From: Clarireedia homoeocarpa
Lineage: Eukaryota; Ascomycota; Leotiomycetes; Helotiales; Rutstroemiaceae
Direction: 5' to 3'
Length of the DNA stretch: 64,000 bases
Assembly: GCA_001465935.1 (NCBI GenBank)
Contig: LNKV01000058.1
Span: 62,001 to 126,000 of the forward strand
Shown: positions 20,201-31,100 of the stretch, piece after piece
Layout: every line of letters begins with the position of its first letter
How positions within the stretch are numbered: position 1 is the first letter of the stretch
Translations under genes and position numbers: made by a program
The notes under the pieces: generated by a model
What the model was told of the DNA's origin: nothing
The model's database searches: none
What the model saw: only the letters and a program-made list of their open reading frames with translations

Positions 20201-21574
20201 GATCCAGTTTGGTAGTCCGAAGAGGCCTCCTCAACTCTTTTCTTGGTGCTCTGCCACCTAGCTCTGAGAAGTTCCGTAACGCCCATATCCACGTCTGCTT
20301 GTAGGCAAGGTCCCACCTCAATACATTATTTTCCACATGTACGTATATATTTTTGTCTGGTAGCTCTACAAGACTTTCATGGCTTTTATTCTTCCAAGCT
20401 TGATGTAAAGCACCATTTAACGTAAGTCGCTGAGTTTTAGTGATAATCAATGACTTCAATGACTTCAATACCTTAGCGCCGGTCTCCAGGTATTTCAGAT
20501 TTTCGTGCATTGTTTTAAGACTGGGTATCAAGCAATTGATCCTCAAAAGCCTCCGTAATATCTTGCCTCGAGTCTCGATATCTGTGATCTGTGGAAACAG
20601 CATACCAGATGCCATAGCCGATTTCACAAAGTTTTGGTCGGAAATACTGAGCTGAGGTACACGCAGCTCAAGCAAGCGCACAGTCTGTATATCGGTTGCT
20701 TTTTGAATCTCACTGCCCCCAGAGTTATCTTTTTCCATGTGGATCGGATGTGCCGTAGATATCGCCTGATCTCCTGCATTGTATTAACAACAGACGATGT
20801 TATAGCCAAATTCATATATTACCTCATCGCATCGAAGAGCTAAATGCTTCTGAATATTTCCAAGCTCTAGTCCAGCCCACAAACCAGGAAATTGGACCAG
20901 ACTGTCAAATAGCTCAGCAATTTCCTCGTTCTTGAGTAATTGTTTGAGACTGATCCTTTTACAGTTTGTAAGTCTTGACATCCAGCTCGAAACCTCGGAG
21001 TCATTGTTCTTTGCTTGAAAACGTCTAACGTTGCAATACACTTCGCCATCCGAAAACCTCGTTTGATGAGAGAATTGGTATCTAAAATATGACAAAATTT
21101 GTTCTCTCGTCCTGCCTATCCCAGGAAATCAGCATTGAGCTCAGACATAATGAAAAGTTGATATATACCTTTAGAAGGGATAATGTATATCTCGATTGTC
21201 CACCAGTGGTCTGCTTTAGGAAGAAATTGTTCTGCTGCCTTCACTCGATGCTGCCCATGGGGGCATAGCAGCCGTTTCTTGCTTGAAAGCCAAGGCAAGG
21301 TACCATCACTTGATAAGTTCTTGATATCTTGTTGAGTTTTGCCCGAGGTTCTAAGTAGTGCCTTGAGCTGTATTTTGGTGACGAGAACCGGAACGTAATT
21401 TGAAGCATCATACCGACGACAACTTGTGTTAGTGTAGAGCTCCTTCAATTTCTCAATAATGAGTGGATCAATCGGCCTACCATCGTCGAATTCGAGCGAC
21501 GATATGCTAATTCTGCCGACGCCAAGAAACTTTGCCTCTCTGTTGCGGTCGACTTTGTCTTGCTTACGCAACAT
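17237..21574 (-). CDS. DUF3723 family protein (five exons, apparent indels)
   Basis: Modelled exons: 21169-21574, 20823-21081, 18066-20773, 17952-18017 and 17237-17905, about 1,370 aa. Exon 1 gives FLGVGRISISSLEFDDGRPI and LLCPHGQHRVKAAEQFLP, the DUF3723 N-terminal signature. Exon 2 has YQFSHQTRFSDGEVYCNV and FDSLVQFPGLWAGL. Exon 3 opens EIRRYLRHIRSTWKKITLG, continues with TVRLLELRVPQLS, then a Ser/acidic disordered region with recurring RSPIPS(V/I) motifs spaced about 40 residues. Exons 3 to 5 join cleanly through introns 18018-18065 and 17906-17951, ending in a conserved tail (RFENRYIKFEDLETYMQLRT). Two breaks need a one-base correction: the exon 1-2 join, and a G run near 20710-20725. Function is unknown; the family is common in fungal accessory regions and Starship elements. 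It may be a recent pseudogene or an assembly indel. Confidence 0.75.
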
Positions 21575-21825
21575 CTACGATACTGTAATGGCGTCCGATG
21601 TACCAAAATCGTTCGACGGTAGAATTTTACCTACAGAAATATGAGCACGAAGTGTCTCTTAGGTGTTTTTGGTGTATTGCCACTACCTGAATGCTGTAGA
21701 TAGATGTTGGAATATGGGCTAGTCTTACCCCGACTTAGGGTATCGAAATACCGTTTCTTGTAACTAGTAACGACGATCTCGCAGTGATATATTTGTTACT
21801 CCCACCAAGGAAAAAGAAATCAATA
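21575..21825. promoter_or_regulatory. divergent promoter region
   Basis: This 251-base stretch separates the DUF3723 start (21574, minus) from a small ORF start (21826, plus), so it should carry both promoters if both genes are real. No specific motif was identified. Confidence 0.4.
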
Positions 21826-22113
21826 ATGGTTCGCAGTATGGCTTCTCGCAGAAACATCGAAGAGCCCGACAGAACAGCATCCCCACTGAGTCCTGGAACA
21901 GGAATAGTTTGGGTCCTTGAATGGGAGAACGAAACTCTACGAAGAGAGAACCAGACACTTCGAAGTCATCTGGAAGTCGCTAATCGAAGGTTGCACCGAT
22001 ACAAACGAATTGCTGCCGCAGCCACGGCATTCTTACGCGAAACAACATTAAGCACCCAGAGACTGAATGCAATCATTCGTGGCGCAAAAGCTGAAGATAG
22101 CAACTGGATCTGA
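21826..22113 (+). CDS. small coiled-coil protein next to DUF3723
   Basis: Not recognised by family. I chose ATG 21826 (MVRSMASRRNIEEPDRTASP), giving 95 aa. Residues about 30-60 (WVLEWENETLRRENQTLRSH, LEVANRRLHRYKR) form a strong leucine-heptad coiled coil resembling a bZIP zipper without a proper basic region, although the N-terminus has MASRRN. It is divergent from the DUF3723 gene. It could be a truncated bZIP-like dimerisation protein or a small accessory-region ORF. Confidence 0.45.
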   Translation: MVRSMASRRNIEEPDRTASPLSPGTGIVWVLEWENETLRRENQTLRSHLEVANRRLHRYKRIAAAATAFLRETTLSTQRLNAIIRGAKAEDSNWI

Positions 22114-23325
22114 GTCTGTGGATATATTTGTGATTATAGAAAACGCTTCAATGATATGACCAGTGATAATCGACAGGCAAAAAGTTATAGGACATACGAG
22201 TTAGTGCGGGCACGCGGGGTAACCTTAGATGGAGGCTAGGAAGTAAGCTTAGAACTAGTACAACCATATGTATAACTAGCTTGAAAATCTTAAATTTTGA
22301 CCACTTCCACTTTTTGTGCTTCCACCTCCATTTAATGACCAGCGATTTTATTAATAAACCCATTAACTCAACAACCACTCATTGGAATTTGTCTGTAAGT
22401 GGCTCAAATTGAAGAGAACATATAGGTCTTTCATCTGCTAATCTGCCATTAATTAGAAATGGCTCCTCGGCTTGAAGCAAGCGTTATTGCGCGGATCGAA
22501 GATGCACTTTTAGAGGACGGTGTTACAATCGATCATCACTTTATCAAACAACTGGCGGCCAGGTTTGGGACTACAGCAGCTACGATTTACTCTTATAAGA
22601 AGCGATCGGCATCATGAATAGGCCTTCAAGCTCGTACTGGTGTAAGGTAGAACTAGGTTATTGCGGCTTCTAAGCTAACTATGTAATTAATAAATTGACC
22701 TTATATCAATTTGATTCCACTTCAGCGATGCTTAATATTTTACTTTCTCTCGTCCAATGCGTTCGAAGTCCCTAAACCGATGTCCGGATTTCCCAGGAAC
22801 AAACTGTCCTCGGGAGAAAATTCGAGTTTTAGTGAGTTGCGGTTCAGTATACATGAAATTATTCCAGATTCGACAACTGACCACGCGCAAGTCGAGTATT
22901 CGCACAAGAACGAGCCTCCTTGAGCCAAAATATCGCACGCTGAGGCTTATCTATATGTGATTCGGGCTACTAGAGGAGTGAGGCGGTCAAGATGATGTTG
23001 GGGTGACGAACAGTGAACGGCGAGCACGACCATTTGGTGCGAGTACATGTATAATAGGAGGCAATTCGCAGTTTACCCGTGCGAGATACTGGCACAACAA
23101 CTACTAAAATCAGTACATCATGGTAGCGAAATGCTCCTGGCATGGTATCGGACTCTCGTCATCAAGGTAACAGATTTCAGGAAACGACCGTAGGTACAGA
23201 AACCAAAATCTGTTTTCGGTTGTAAGTTCCCCGTCCTGACAGAGATATATAGCAAACAGTGCCTTTCACGGAGGTATGAATACTGAGAAAACATTAATTA
23301 TCAACTGCATCCATTACAAGCTCAG
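22114..23325. other. intergenic with one small ORF
   Basis: Apart from the 52-aa frame at 22459-22617, no supported gene. Overlapping frames at 22711-22960 on both strands are mutual shadows without family features. Confidence 0.45.
22459..22617 (+). CDS. 52-aa helix-turn-helix-like ORF
   Basis: ATG 22459 opens MAPRLEASVIARIEDALLED, then IKQLAARFGTTAATIYSYKKR, a helix-turn-helix-like pattern (helix, QLAARFG turn, T.ATIYSYKKR recognition helix). The frame stops at 22615-22617. It may be the first exon of a longer gene (a downstream TAAGCTAACTA and CTTCAG near 22670-22725 could be branch and acceptor sites) or a remnant of a DNA-binding protein of a mobile element. Confidence 0.3.
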   Translation: MAPRLEASVIARIEDALLEDGVTIDHHFIKQLAARFGTTAATIYSYKKRSAS

Positions 23326-23908
23326 ATGTATTCGCAACGTAAATCCCAACTGGGGAATTACACTCTATGGGAAAAGAAACAAATCGACAGGATAAACAGC
23401 TTGACAGACCGACAAGTTGCCCGAGAACTGCGAAGTCTTATGGCAGGTCACAACTACTCGTGGTATTCAATCGCTTGCGCTCTCCGTCAGCGGCATTCTC
23501 AAAGTCATCTTGTGCTAGAACATTTCGATCCTGGGAACATCTTGTATGAGTGGAACATTCTCTGCGACGAGCGGCAGCACTGGAAGCGTTATAAGCGACC
23601 TTCTTTTCTGAGTTGGAGGTTCAATCGAGCTTGCTTGATCAATCTAAAGATCATTCCTTCCCAAGCTGGACTTGGGGACGAAGGCAAGTAGTTCAGTATT
23701 CGTTATAGCAACTCTTGCTAATTCTGAAGTAGGTAAACGTATGGTCGATTCAAAACGCGAAGATGAGTGGAGAAGGACTACCCCTAGTCTTGATCTCGTA
23801 GTAGGAAATTTGGAAGATATAGACTCACCAAGGAGGGTCTTGGGCTATATGTATCACGAGGGGCCACAGTTTCGTATTGATTATATCCATGATCTAGTTG
23901 AGGATTGA
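23326..23908 (+). CDS. hypothetical protein, two exons with GC-AG intron
   Basis: Not recognised. Exon 1 23326-23683 (MYSQRKSQLGNYTLWEKKQI), intron 23684-23732 beginning GCAAGT and ending GTAG, with a GCTAAT branch, exon 2 23733-23908 ending VLGYMYHEGPQFRIDYIHDL. The join restores Gly and gives about 177 aa. The region LTDRQVARELRSLMAGHNYS followed by IACALRQRH is reminiscent of a helical DNA-binding or SANT-like segment, but this is weak. The second exon is acidic. No signal peptide or membrane segment. Confidence 0.5.
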
Positions 23909-24555
23909 GAAAGAGTAGAAGTATTAGGCTGGATTCTAATTACAAGTATAATTCATCAACGAAGTAATTCAATCTTGTATCTTATATAGTCCCCGCTATC
24001 CTAGTCCACTCTAGCCTCTCAAACCCTTCTATCGTCCTTCTAGTTTTGACTTGCTCCAAATAGCCTAGTTATGTTTCTTCCTTATCTGTATCACGATTTT
24101 GTGCTTTTTCTAAGCGTAAATATTTCTCCTTCACCTTTGTTTTATCGTGCCGACCCCGTTTTCTCCGACCTTCGTTCGCCCCTTGCCCTTGTCCTACTCA
24201 TTGTCATGGTCCTCGTTTCTCTGCATTCTGCTCCGATATATACCTTGTTTATATCGTTCGTAAAATACGATTAGTATCAGTTATTGCTGAAGGGACTGAA
24301 AAGATGGTTATGCTGGCAGCTGCAGTCGTATAAATTAGTTCTGAAGCGTTCGCGGATAGTTTTATTTCCCAGGTTGGGAAGGGGGGAGGGGGCGGGGGGT
24401 TAAGTGTGAGCTTCTAGAAGTGAACAAAAATTACTCACTGACTGTGGTTTATTCCGTGCTTTCTTGCCAATTTCTTCTCAAGCCTCTTTCGCGTTTCAAT
24501 TGCTTGTCAAAGACTATAGAGCTGACACTGTCGATTGGAGAGAGCACCGTAATCC
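23909..24555. other. intergenic, no gene supported
   Basis: The 67-aa frame at 24071-24274 is hydrophobic and has no recognised feature. A G-rich tract occurs at 24379-24402. Confidence 0.4.
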
Positions 24556-25170
24556 TTATTTAATAGGCTTGGAGCTCCGATTTGCAATCCGTGCACTCCG
24601 ACGACATGGTTTAGTAACAGCAGCAGGAGGTGAGGTTTTGCTGATGTTTTTGGGTATCCTCTTTGTGTTCGTTTTGCGGTTCTTTTTAGCATCTTTCATT
24701 TTCCGATCAAGAAGCGCCTCGGTGAAAATAGGCAGACAATATGCCATAAAAGCCTGAAAGCCGTGAACTGAATGAACGCAGACACCAGCATAGTATTGAT
24801 TTGCGAGATCTCTGTTAGGTCCGAACAACTTAGTCCCTTCTAGCCCAAATGCAAATCTAGCTGTATCGTAATCATCATCGGGTATTGTACTTTTAATATT
24901 AAGGCGATTTTGGACTTCCATCTCAATTTTGTCAGATTCCTAGTACAAAGAAGCAACTTCATCAACCAAATAATAAAAATCCAAGTCATCTGCAATAGGA
25001 ATACTTCGACGATTATATCGTATAGCCAATTCGTCAATTGTATCGTACGAGATATATTGAGGAGACCAATGCGGCTGCGCTCCCGGGATGTCAGCCTGAG
25101 AAGGGGATGGCGATAGCGGCAGCCCAGTAAGGATATTGGCAGACGTTGGAGAGTTGTTGTTGATACTCAT
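24556..25170 (-). pseudogene. hypothetical protein with one in-frame stop
   Basis: The frame starting at ATG 25170 (MSINNNSPTSANILTGLPLS) runs to DFYYLVDEVASLY, meets a TAG at 24940-24942, and continues in the same frame with ESDKIEMEVQNRLNIKS, GLEGTKLFGPNRDLANQYYA and a basic Lys/Arg-rich tail (DRKMKDAKKNRKTNTKR) to 24556. Read through, it would be about 204 aa. No family recognised. A single CAG-to-TAG change would explain the break. The ATG at 24921 could make a 121-aa protein instead. Confidence 0.45.
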
Positions 25171-25472
25171 AGTAGGTAATTATAAGTCGCTGATAGTAGG
25201 TTATAGATCGATTTGACGATGATGGATAGATGGATGTTTTGTCGAAAGAGAGAATAACTTACTTAATTCCAATTCTAAGTACTCGGTAAGGTCATATGCT
25301 CTCCCCGCTAAGCAGAAATTAGACGACGGTGTCTCTTCGGGTCCAATATCTGTTACAAAGTACCTTTTGCCTAATCTTGATACTGTATGCAGAGTAAAAA
25401 AATTGGCGCGTCTGCCAACACACCTATCGTTTAACTACTCAGCGCTCGCAGCTGGGCACTAGCTACGAAGTA

Positions 25473-25554
25473 CTATCCCTCCCCATGAATAAAGGTTAAA
25501 TTTTTGTGCGTCTTGTCACCAAAAAATTTAACCTTTATTCATAGGGAGGGGTAG
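25473..25554. mobile_element. short foldback element, TA-flanked
   Basis: Two arms of about 37 bp are inverted copies around a 15-base loop (about 25506-25520); the arms include ATGAATAAAGGTTAAATTTTT and its complement. The outer ends are CTATCCCTCCCC and, inverted, CTACCCCTCCC, flanked by TA at 25471-25472 and 25555-25556. There is no coding capacity. It is a miniature TIR element able to form a strong hairpin. Confidence 0.75.
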
Positions 25555-25705
25555 TACTTGGTTTGAACAGAAAGACCAGATCTCCCAGAAAGACCTACTT
25601 TTCTACCCAAACAGTGAGCGAAGTTCTGCAGATATACTTTACATTATACCTACTATCCCTTCAACAACAGCTACATTCTTGATCCAACTTTGATCTCTGT
25701 AAAAG

Positions 25706-26389
25706 ATGTCATTATCCAAAGCCAAAACCGTCGATCCAGTTAGAGAGACGAAGAACAATATTATCGATAATATTGATTTACGTCCGTTTGATCGCCGTAC
25801 CACTCGTGCACTTCTTCTTGCCTATACGGATCTTACAGCATACTGTCTACATTTGAAGGAAAATAGTTCTCTTGTTGCTCCTATCACAACCCTTAACTCC
25901 TACCCGCTATTGAACCTGGCTGGAGGAAAAGAGGAAAAGTCGTTGGCGAAACCAACGACTTCCAACGATGATCCAGCAGATTCAACACTCTCTATCAGCT
26001 ATAACCAGTATACGTTTGTACTAAATCAAACCCGGGAGAAAGAAAAGTTCACGCTTGGAGCTGCCCTGGACAATGATATCTTTTTAGCAGTTCCCGATAA
26101 CGAGAGTGATGAAGTCTGTTATATTAACTAGAGCCACTGCGTTCTGTACCCCTATCCCGATCGTGACGCCCTAGAGGTACATAACACTTCTACCTTGACA
26201 TTCTATTACCAGCGACTTTCAGGGTCTGATATCCGCGATATCCCATCCCGTGAGACAGCAACACTTGAAAATAGTAGCTGGAAGCGTTGGGATGTAAAGT
26301 TCGACGTCGGCTCGTTCATGCAGATCTGGGCACTTTCCTTATCTTCAGTAGTAAAAATACCAAGAGTATGTACAAGGGCTCGACATTAG
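25706..26389 (+). pseudogene. hypothetical protein, in-frame stop and copia-fused 3' end
   Basis: ATG 25706 opens MSLSKAKTVDPVRETKNNII and is open to TAG 26129-26131. The same frame continues as SHCVLYPYPDRDALEVHNTS, TFYYQRLSGSDIRDIPS to about 26280. It then reads an antisense copia fragment (26283-26330, whose reverse complement encodes an RNase H piece), ending at 26389. The original gene is unrecognised; it seems to have one stop and a 3' end replaced by transposon sequence. Confidence 0.45.
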
Positions 26390-26964
26390 CGCAGACATAG
26401 GACTCCTCCTATACACAGCTTACATACGCCTTCAACTTGTACTAGTAGGGTGGACACGGATCGGCTCTGGCTAGATCTGGGTAAGGAGACAGTATGCCAG
26501 GCCTGGTGCCTGCCACACGAGGAGCTGCTACCGAACGAGTCGCCGGCAACGTACCTGATGCGGAGCTGCTGCTGCCTCGAGCGCTTCTACAAGTGGTCGC
26601 TCTTTGGGGAGCCGGAATCGCAAACGAAACGGACCTTGCATGTCCCGGCGATGGTAGCTGTCGGTTCAGTGGTTTCACTGAACCACAGGAAAGATATTAC
26701 GGGATCCTGAACTACGGAAGAGGGACTACAGGACATTGGATACTCGCTACATGTAGCATATAGCAATTAGTACGGGAGAGAAAGGCTATATAGTCCCCCT
26801 CTCCCTCCTACTTAGGTTAGAAAGAATGAACCCGATGTAACTAACTGCATGACTTAGTCCCCCCTTGTGACTAAGTAAGTATGATGGATGCAACGAATCG
26901 GACCAACATTACATTACATTACAGCTGTACGAAGCCAACCAACCAACCGACAACCAGCAAAGAT
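26390..26964. other. repeat-derived intergenic region
   Basis: A GC-rich block (26450-26720) has overlapping open frames in several phases and no family signature. It is followed by AT-rich sequence with pyrimidine tracts and short repeats (ACATT x3 near 26905, CCAA repeats near 26938). It likely contains degraded retroelement sequence. Confidence 0.4.
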
Positions 26965-27167
26965 AATCGCTGCAAATGAGGGTGCAAAAGAACTCTGGCA
27001 TGGCTGGAGATGTGCATGAACGAGCCGACGTCGAACCCTACATCCCAACGCTCTTCTGCGACAACAAGAGTGGTGTCGATTGGGTCAAAGAGAACAAATT
27101 CCATAGCAAGGCGAAGCATATTGACATAAGGTGGCATTATATCAGGAACGACATTATTTACCTTTGA
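26965..27167 (+). mobile_element. Ty1/copia RNase H fragment
   Basis: Frames encode the end of a copia polyprotein RNase H domain: AANEGAKELW (about 26975-27000), then after a frameshift ERADVEPYIPTLFCDNKSG, VKENKFHSKAKHIDIRWHYI and RNDIIYL with a stop at 27165-27167. The FCDNKSG and KHIDIR.HYI motifs are characteristic. No RT or LTR pair is visible, so this is a truncated dead copy. About 45 bases of it recur inverted at 26283-26330. Confidence 0.85.
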
Positions 27168-28194
27168 TCCTAAGATAGCTTCCCCATTTCTGACAAAAAG
27201 GTATCTAGATATATACAGTGTATATGTACATAACGATCGATATAATACCCTTTTTATCCCTGTACTCCCTTCTCTCTCCTTCCTCCCCGTCGATGGCCGT
27301 CAAGATCTCCATTCATCGAGTCCCCCACCTATCAAACCCCTCCATCCCCTATCACAATAAAAAATCACACAAACAAATCAACAAAAACATTCAAAAACCA
27401 TCAATAAACCCAATCAATTCATCATTAATCCATTCATTCACTTTCATATTCTATATGCCAAATGCGATCCCCAAGCTCCTTATCTCCCGACCATTCCCAT
27501 CTTTGTCATTCATCATCCTCCATCCCTTAGCCTATTTCCTTAGCTTACTAGCTTCCTCAGGAGGTTCTCCTCCGCTCTTCTCATATCCTCTCATCTCATC
27601 TCATATCCATCCATCCTATGCCAAATCCTATTCATCCGATCCTCTCCTATCACCCCCCCCCCCCCCCTTTCTCCCCATCTCTTCTCCATTCCCATCCACC
27701 TCACACCCCAAGCCCAAAGGAAAAGAACCGTGTTTGCACGCAAAAATGCCATATGTAAGAGAATCCACACAGCACAACAGCGCACAAACACAGCACAGCA
27801 CAAAGCGAAAACGGTATCCATTCCCACCCTTCGACCAGAAGAAATCCCTAAAAAAATCCATCATAAATTCATATCATTTAACATTCCTTCCTTGCTTCCC
27901 CCAAGGTATTTCCCTCCCATAATCATTATCACCATCATCAAGTATGGAAATACCACCTTCCCATAGAACGAATATATGTGATATTTCCCTGCACGTATCA
28001 TAAGATATCAAAAAAAAAAAAAAAGACGAACCAAATCGTACATCCCACCTCCCCGCAAAAGCGCTCGCTCGCTATCATCAAATCAATCAATCCCCAATCA
28101 AAATTGTATCGTTTCGTTGAAAAAGTAATTATTATGTTGTTATTTTCGTCTTTCCGTTTCCAAAGCAAGTCATGCTTGCTCATGATCATTGACA
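27168..28194. other. intergenic with CT-rich and poly-C tracts
   Basis: No gene supported. The open frame at 27218-27922 is low-complexity Ser/Pro sequence produced by CT-rich DNA. A run of 15 C lies at 27653-27667. The last few hundred bases are likely the 3' UTR and terminator region of the large gene that ends at 28195. Confidence 0.5.
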
Positions 28195-31100
28195 TTAAAA
28201 TGTTTCTGATTCGCCAGTGTGGTGGCTAGCAATGGTGCCAAATGTGTCTATATTCTTGTTAGCTATTTTGCTCGATCTATAGATAATAGGATGTAAAAGT
28301 ATACCTCTATTTTTGTTTCTCCTGATGACTGTTCCGTCATCTCTGTTCAATTCTCCGCTCTTCGATGCTGTACTCATACTTCTCGGTCCAGTAGGCTTTC
28401 TAGTGGGAGCACCAAGTGCGCCAGATAGTCTTCTGGAAGCAGATTGTGTCGAAGAACTCTCGTAGGAATTCTCGGACTGTAGGCCTGCGTTGAGATGTTC
28501 ATTGCTCAAAGGACTTGGCTTTTGCAATTTGTTGCGAATGTTAAGGGGCTTCTCGGGAACTATCGGTTCCTTTGGTGGTCTAGCTGGTGCTTGACCAGAT
28601 GCTGAACGGTCCGAGTAGCCACCATCAGAGATTGGTGATAGGTTTCTCTCAGTGTTGGTTGTTGCTTGGCTGTAGCGGTTTTGATGAGGTGGTAGGCGGT
28701 TCAAGCTTGTTGAAGAGCCCCAATTGAGGGATGATGGTGACATTGGTGCATGATCATAGTTCTGTGCCTGAGATTCGAGGTGGGTTTGGTAACGGTGGGT
28801 AGGACCAGGACGAGGTTGGGGGTGTTGAAGGTTTATGGAGTTGCGGTGTGCTTTGTACTTTGGATCCTCAGGGGGTCTCAAGCTAGTTGAGAGTTCATCA
28901 TTGATGAACTGCTGGTGGAGTTGTTCTTGCGAGAATCCAGAGTGCAACTTATCTTCTGGCTCCGATTCAGCATAATTGCCCCTGCTAACAGTACGTTCGG
29001 ACTCCCTATCCATTTCTCGACTTGGTTCACGCTCTTGCTCTCGCTCTTGCTCAGTGTTATAAGTGCCAAGACCAGAATCAGACCTTGGTGGTGGAGAGTT
29101 AAACTGCTCGGTTTCTTTTCGACCACTATTACGGCCGCTGCTACGGAATCCCTTGAAAACAGTAGAGGCTGTGGTCTCGGACCATCGAGATACCTTGGGG
29201 ATCCATCCAGAGGAACTGCTTGACTTGTGCTTTTTGGTCTTCTCTGTCTCAGTCCTTGGGGTATTTTCATTACTCAGAGACCCAGAATTAATGAATTGTT
29301 GAGGTGGTGTATCCAATGGAACAGACTCGCCACGATCGTGGGTTGGGGTAAGGAGAGCTTCGTTGTTCTCAAATTGATTGTTAAGGATTTCCTCCTCATG
29401 GGGATCAAGCTCGCCTTCATCCTCATCACCTTCTGGAACTGTGCTGATACGGTGGTCAGAGAATTTGCGCCCCTCGAATCCCTTCCCGCTTGGGCCACGA
29501 GACTGCGGAATGGACAGATGACCAGATTGGCTTCCGTGGCTTGCTGTAGAAGTACCAGCGTTACCTTCAGGCTCATAGCCACGATCTGGTTCCGAGCGAC
29601 CCTCGGGTGGGTATTCATAATAGTTGGACTCAGGCTGAAGACCTTGAGCAACCTTCAGACCTTCGACATCTCCAAGCAATTGAACAAGCATATCTTCAAT
29701 CTTTCCAAGATCATTGGTGCTTTTCTTGCTCAATCCCTTCAATGCTCTGCGGAAAACGTTTCTTCTCTTGGTGGGCAAATCTTCGTACATTTCACCTTGC
29801 GATCTGATGGAGCGTGGGGCACTTGGCGGCAGAGGACGGGGTCCGTTGATGACCTTTTGTACCGATCTCTCAGTGTTGACTTGAACTTCCGTGATGATGA
29901 CATCTTCGGTATCGGCGAGCAGTCTCTTCATATCCTCGAATGAATTTCTCATCTCTGCGGCTGCGCGAACCAGGGTAACGAGAATCTCAGTGTCGCGAGC
30001 ACTTCTTTGGGCATCTCGAACAGTAAGATGGTCCATCAATGCGACGATATCCTTGGATTGGATACGGTCCATGCCATTTCCTGTAGCACTGTCATACAAT
30101 GGTGAGTCCATGCCGTCTGACATACCACTGAGATTGCGGGAGTGCTTTGGGTAGAAACCATCTCCACCCCCGAGAGCCTGCGCAGCACTCCCTAAATCTT
30201 TGTCCATGAAGGCAAGGCCTTTCCCTTTGTTCAGTTCAGGGGTCTGGGCTCCAGCGGATCTAGCGTTGGGAGCTGATGATATGTAACCTTCATCTTTAGG
30301 AAGACCTCCAGGGCTGCCAGGATATAGCCTGTTGTTCAGTTCACGGCTGGCATTTTGAAGTCCAACTTGATTCAGGATCTCTCGGTCAAGGCCAGTACCG
30401 TTACCAAGAGCTGCAATCGGACTTGTGTCCTCGTAGGGGTTGGTGATGAGGGTATCACGCTTTCGCTCGCTTGAAGTTCTCCGCCACTCATCATCATCTT
30501 GGCTGTGCTCTCTGTTATGGTTAGCCAGCGCAGCACCGGCACCAGCACCCATAGCTGCACTAATCACAGCAGCCTCTGCCTCCTTGAGACCGGTCGAGTC
30601 ACTACTCTGTGTACGGCGCGCTTGTGGTGGGGTGGCTTTGTTTGACCAACGTTCTCGGCTACCTTGCTGTGTGCCACCAATTGGTCCCTGAATGATAGAC
30701 GGATTGGTTGTAACATCCGAGTCCGCATCTCCATAGCCAACCTCCGGCATTAAATTATGCTCTGTTGGAATCGCATTGAAACCCATTACTGGTTTCTCAA
30801 TACTGGCTTCACTGAGCGCATCAACACTGTGGCGAGGAGAAAGAAGTTTTTGGCCGTCCATTGTGCGATCTTTGAAGGACTTCTCCGGGGGTGCTCCAGT
30901 GTGTTCCCCACGTTCCTCGTACTTGATTTGATCCGCTTCATTTCTCATCTTCTCGCGGGCTCTAGCTAAGAGTGCTGCAGCAGTGGCTCCAAGAGCAGCG
31001 CCGCCGAGCTTTTGCGTAGTCTGCGACTTTGCTACCTTTCGTCCATTCTCATCCAACTCATACTCGTCCTCGAACTTTGTGGGACTCTTGGTGGGACTGT

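Noticed and set aside
27218..27922. 234-aa frame rich in Ser/Pro
   Set aside because: Produced by CT-rich low-complexity DNA next to a poly-C run; no domain and no splice or start support.
29227..29943. 238-aa plus-strand frame
   Set aside because: Antisense shadow of the 5.5-kb disordered-protein gene, whose frame and family-like tail are far better supported.
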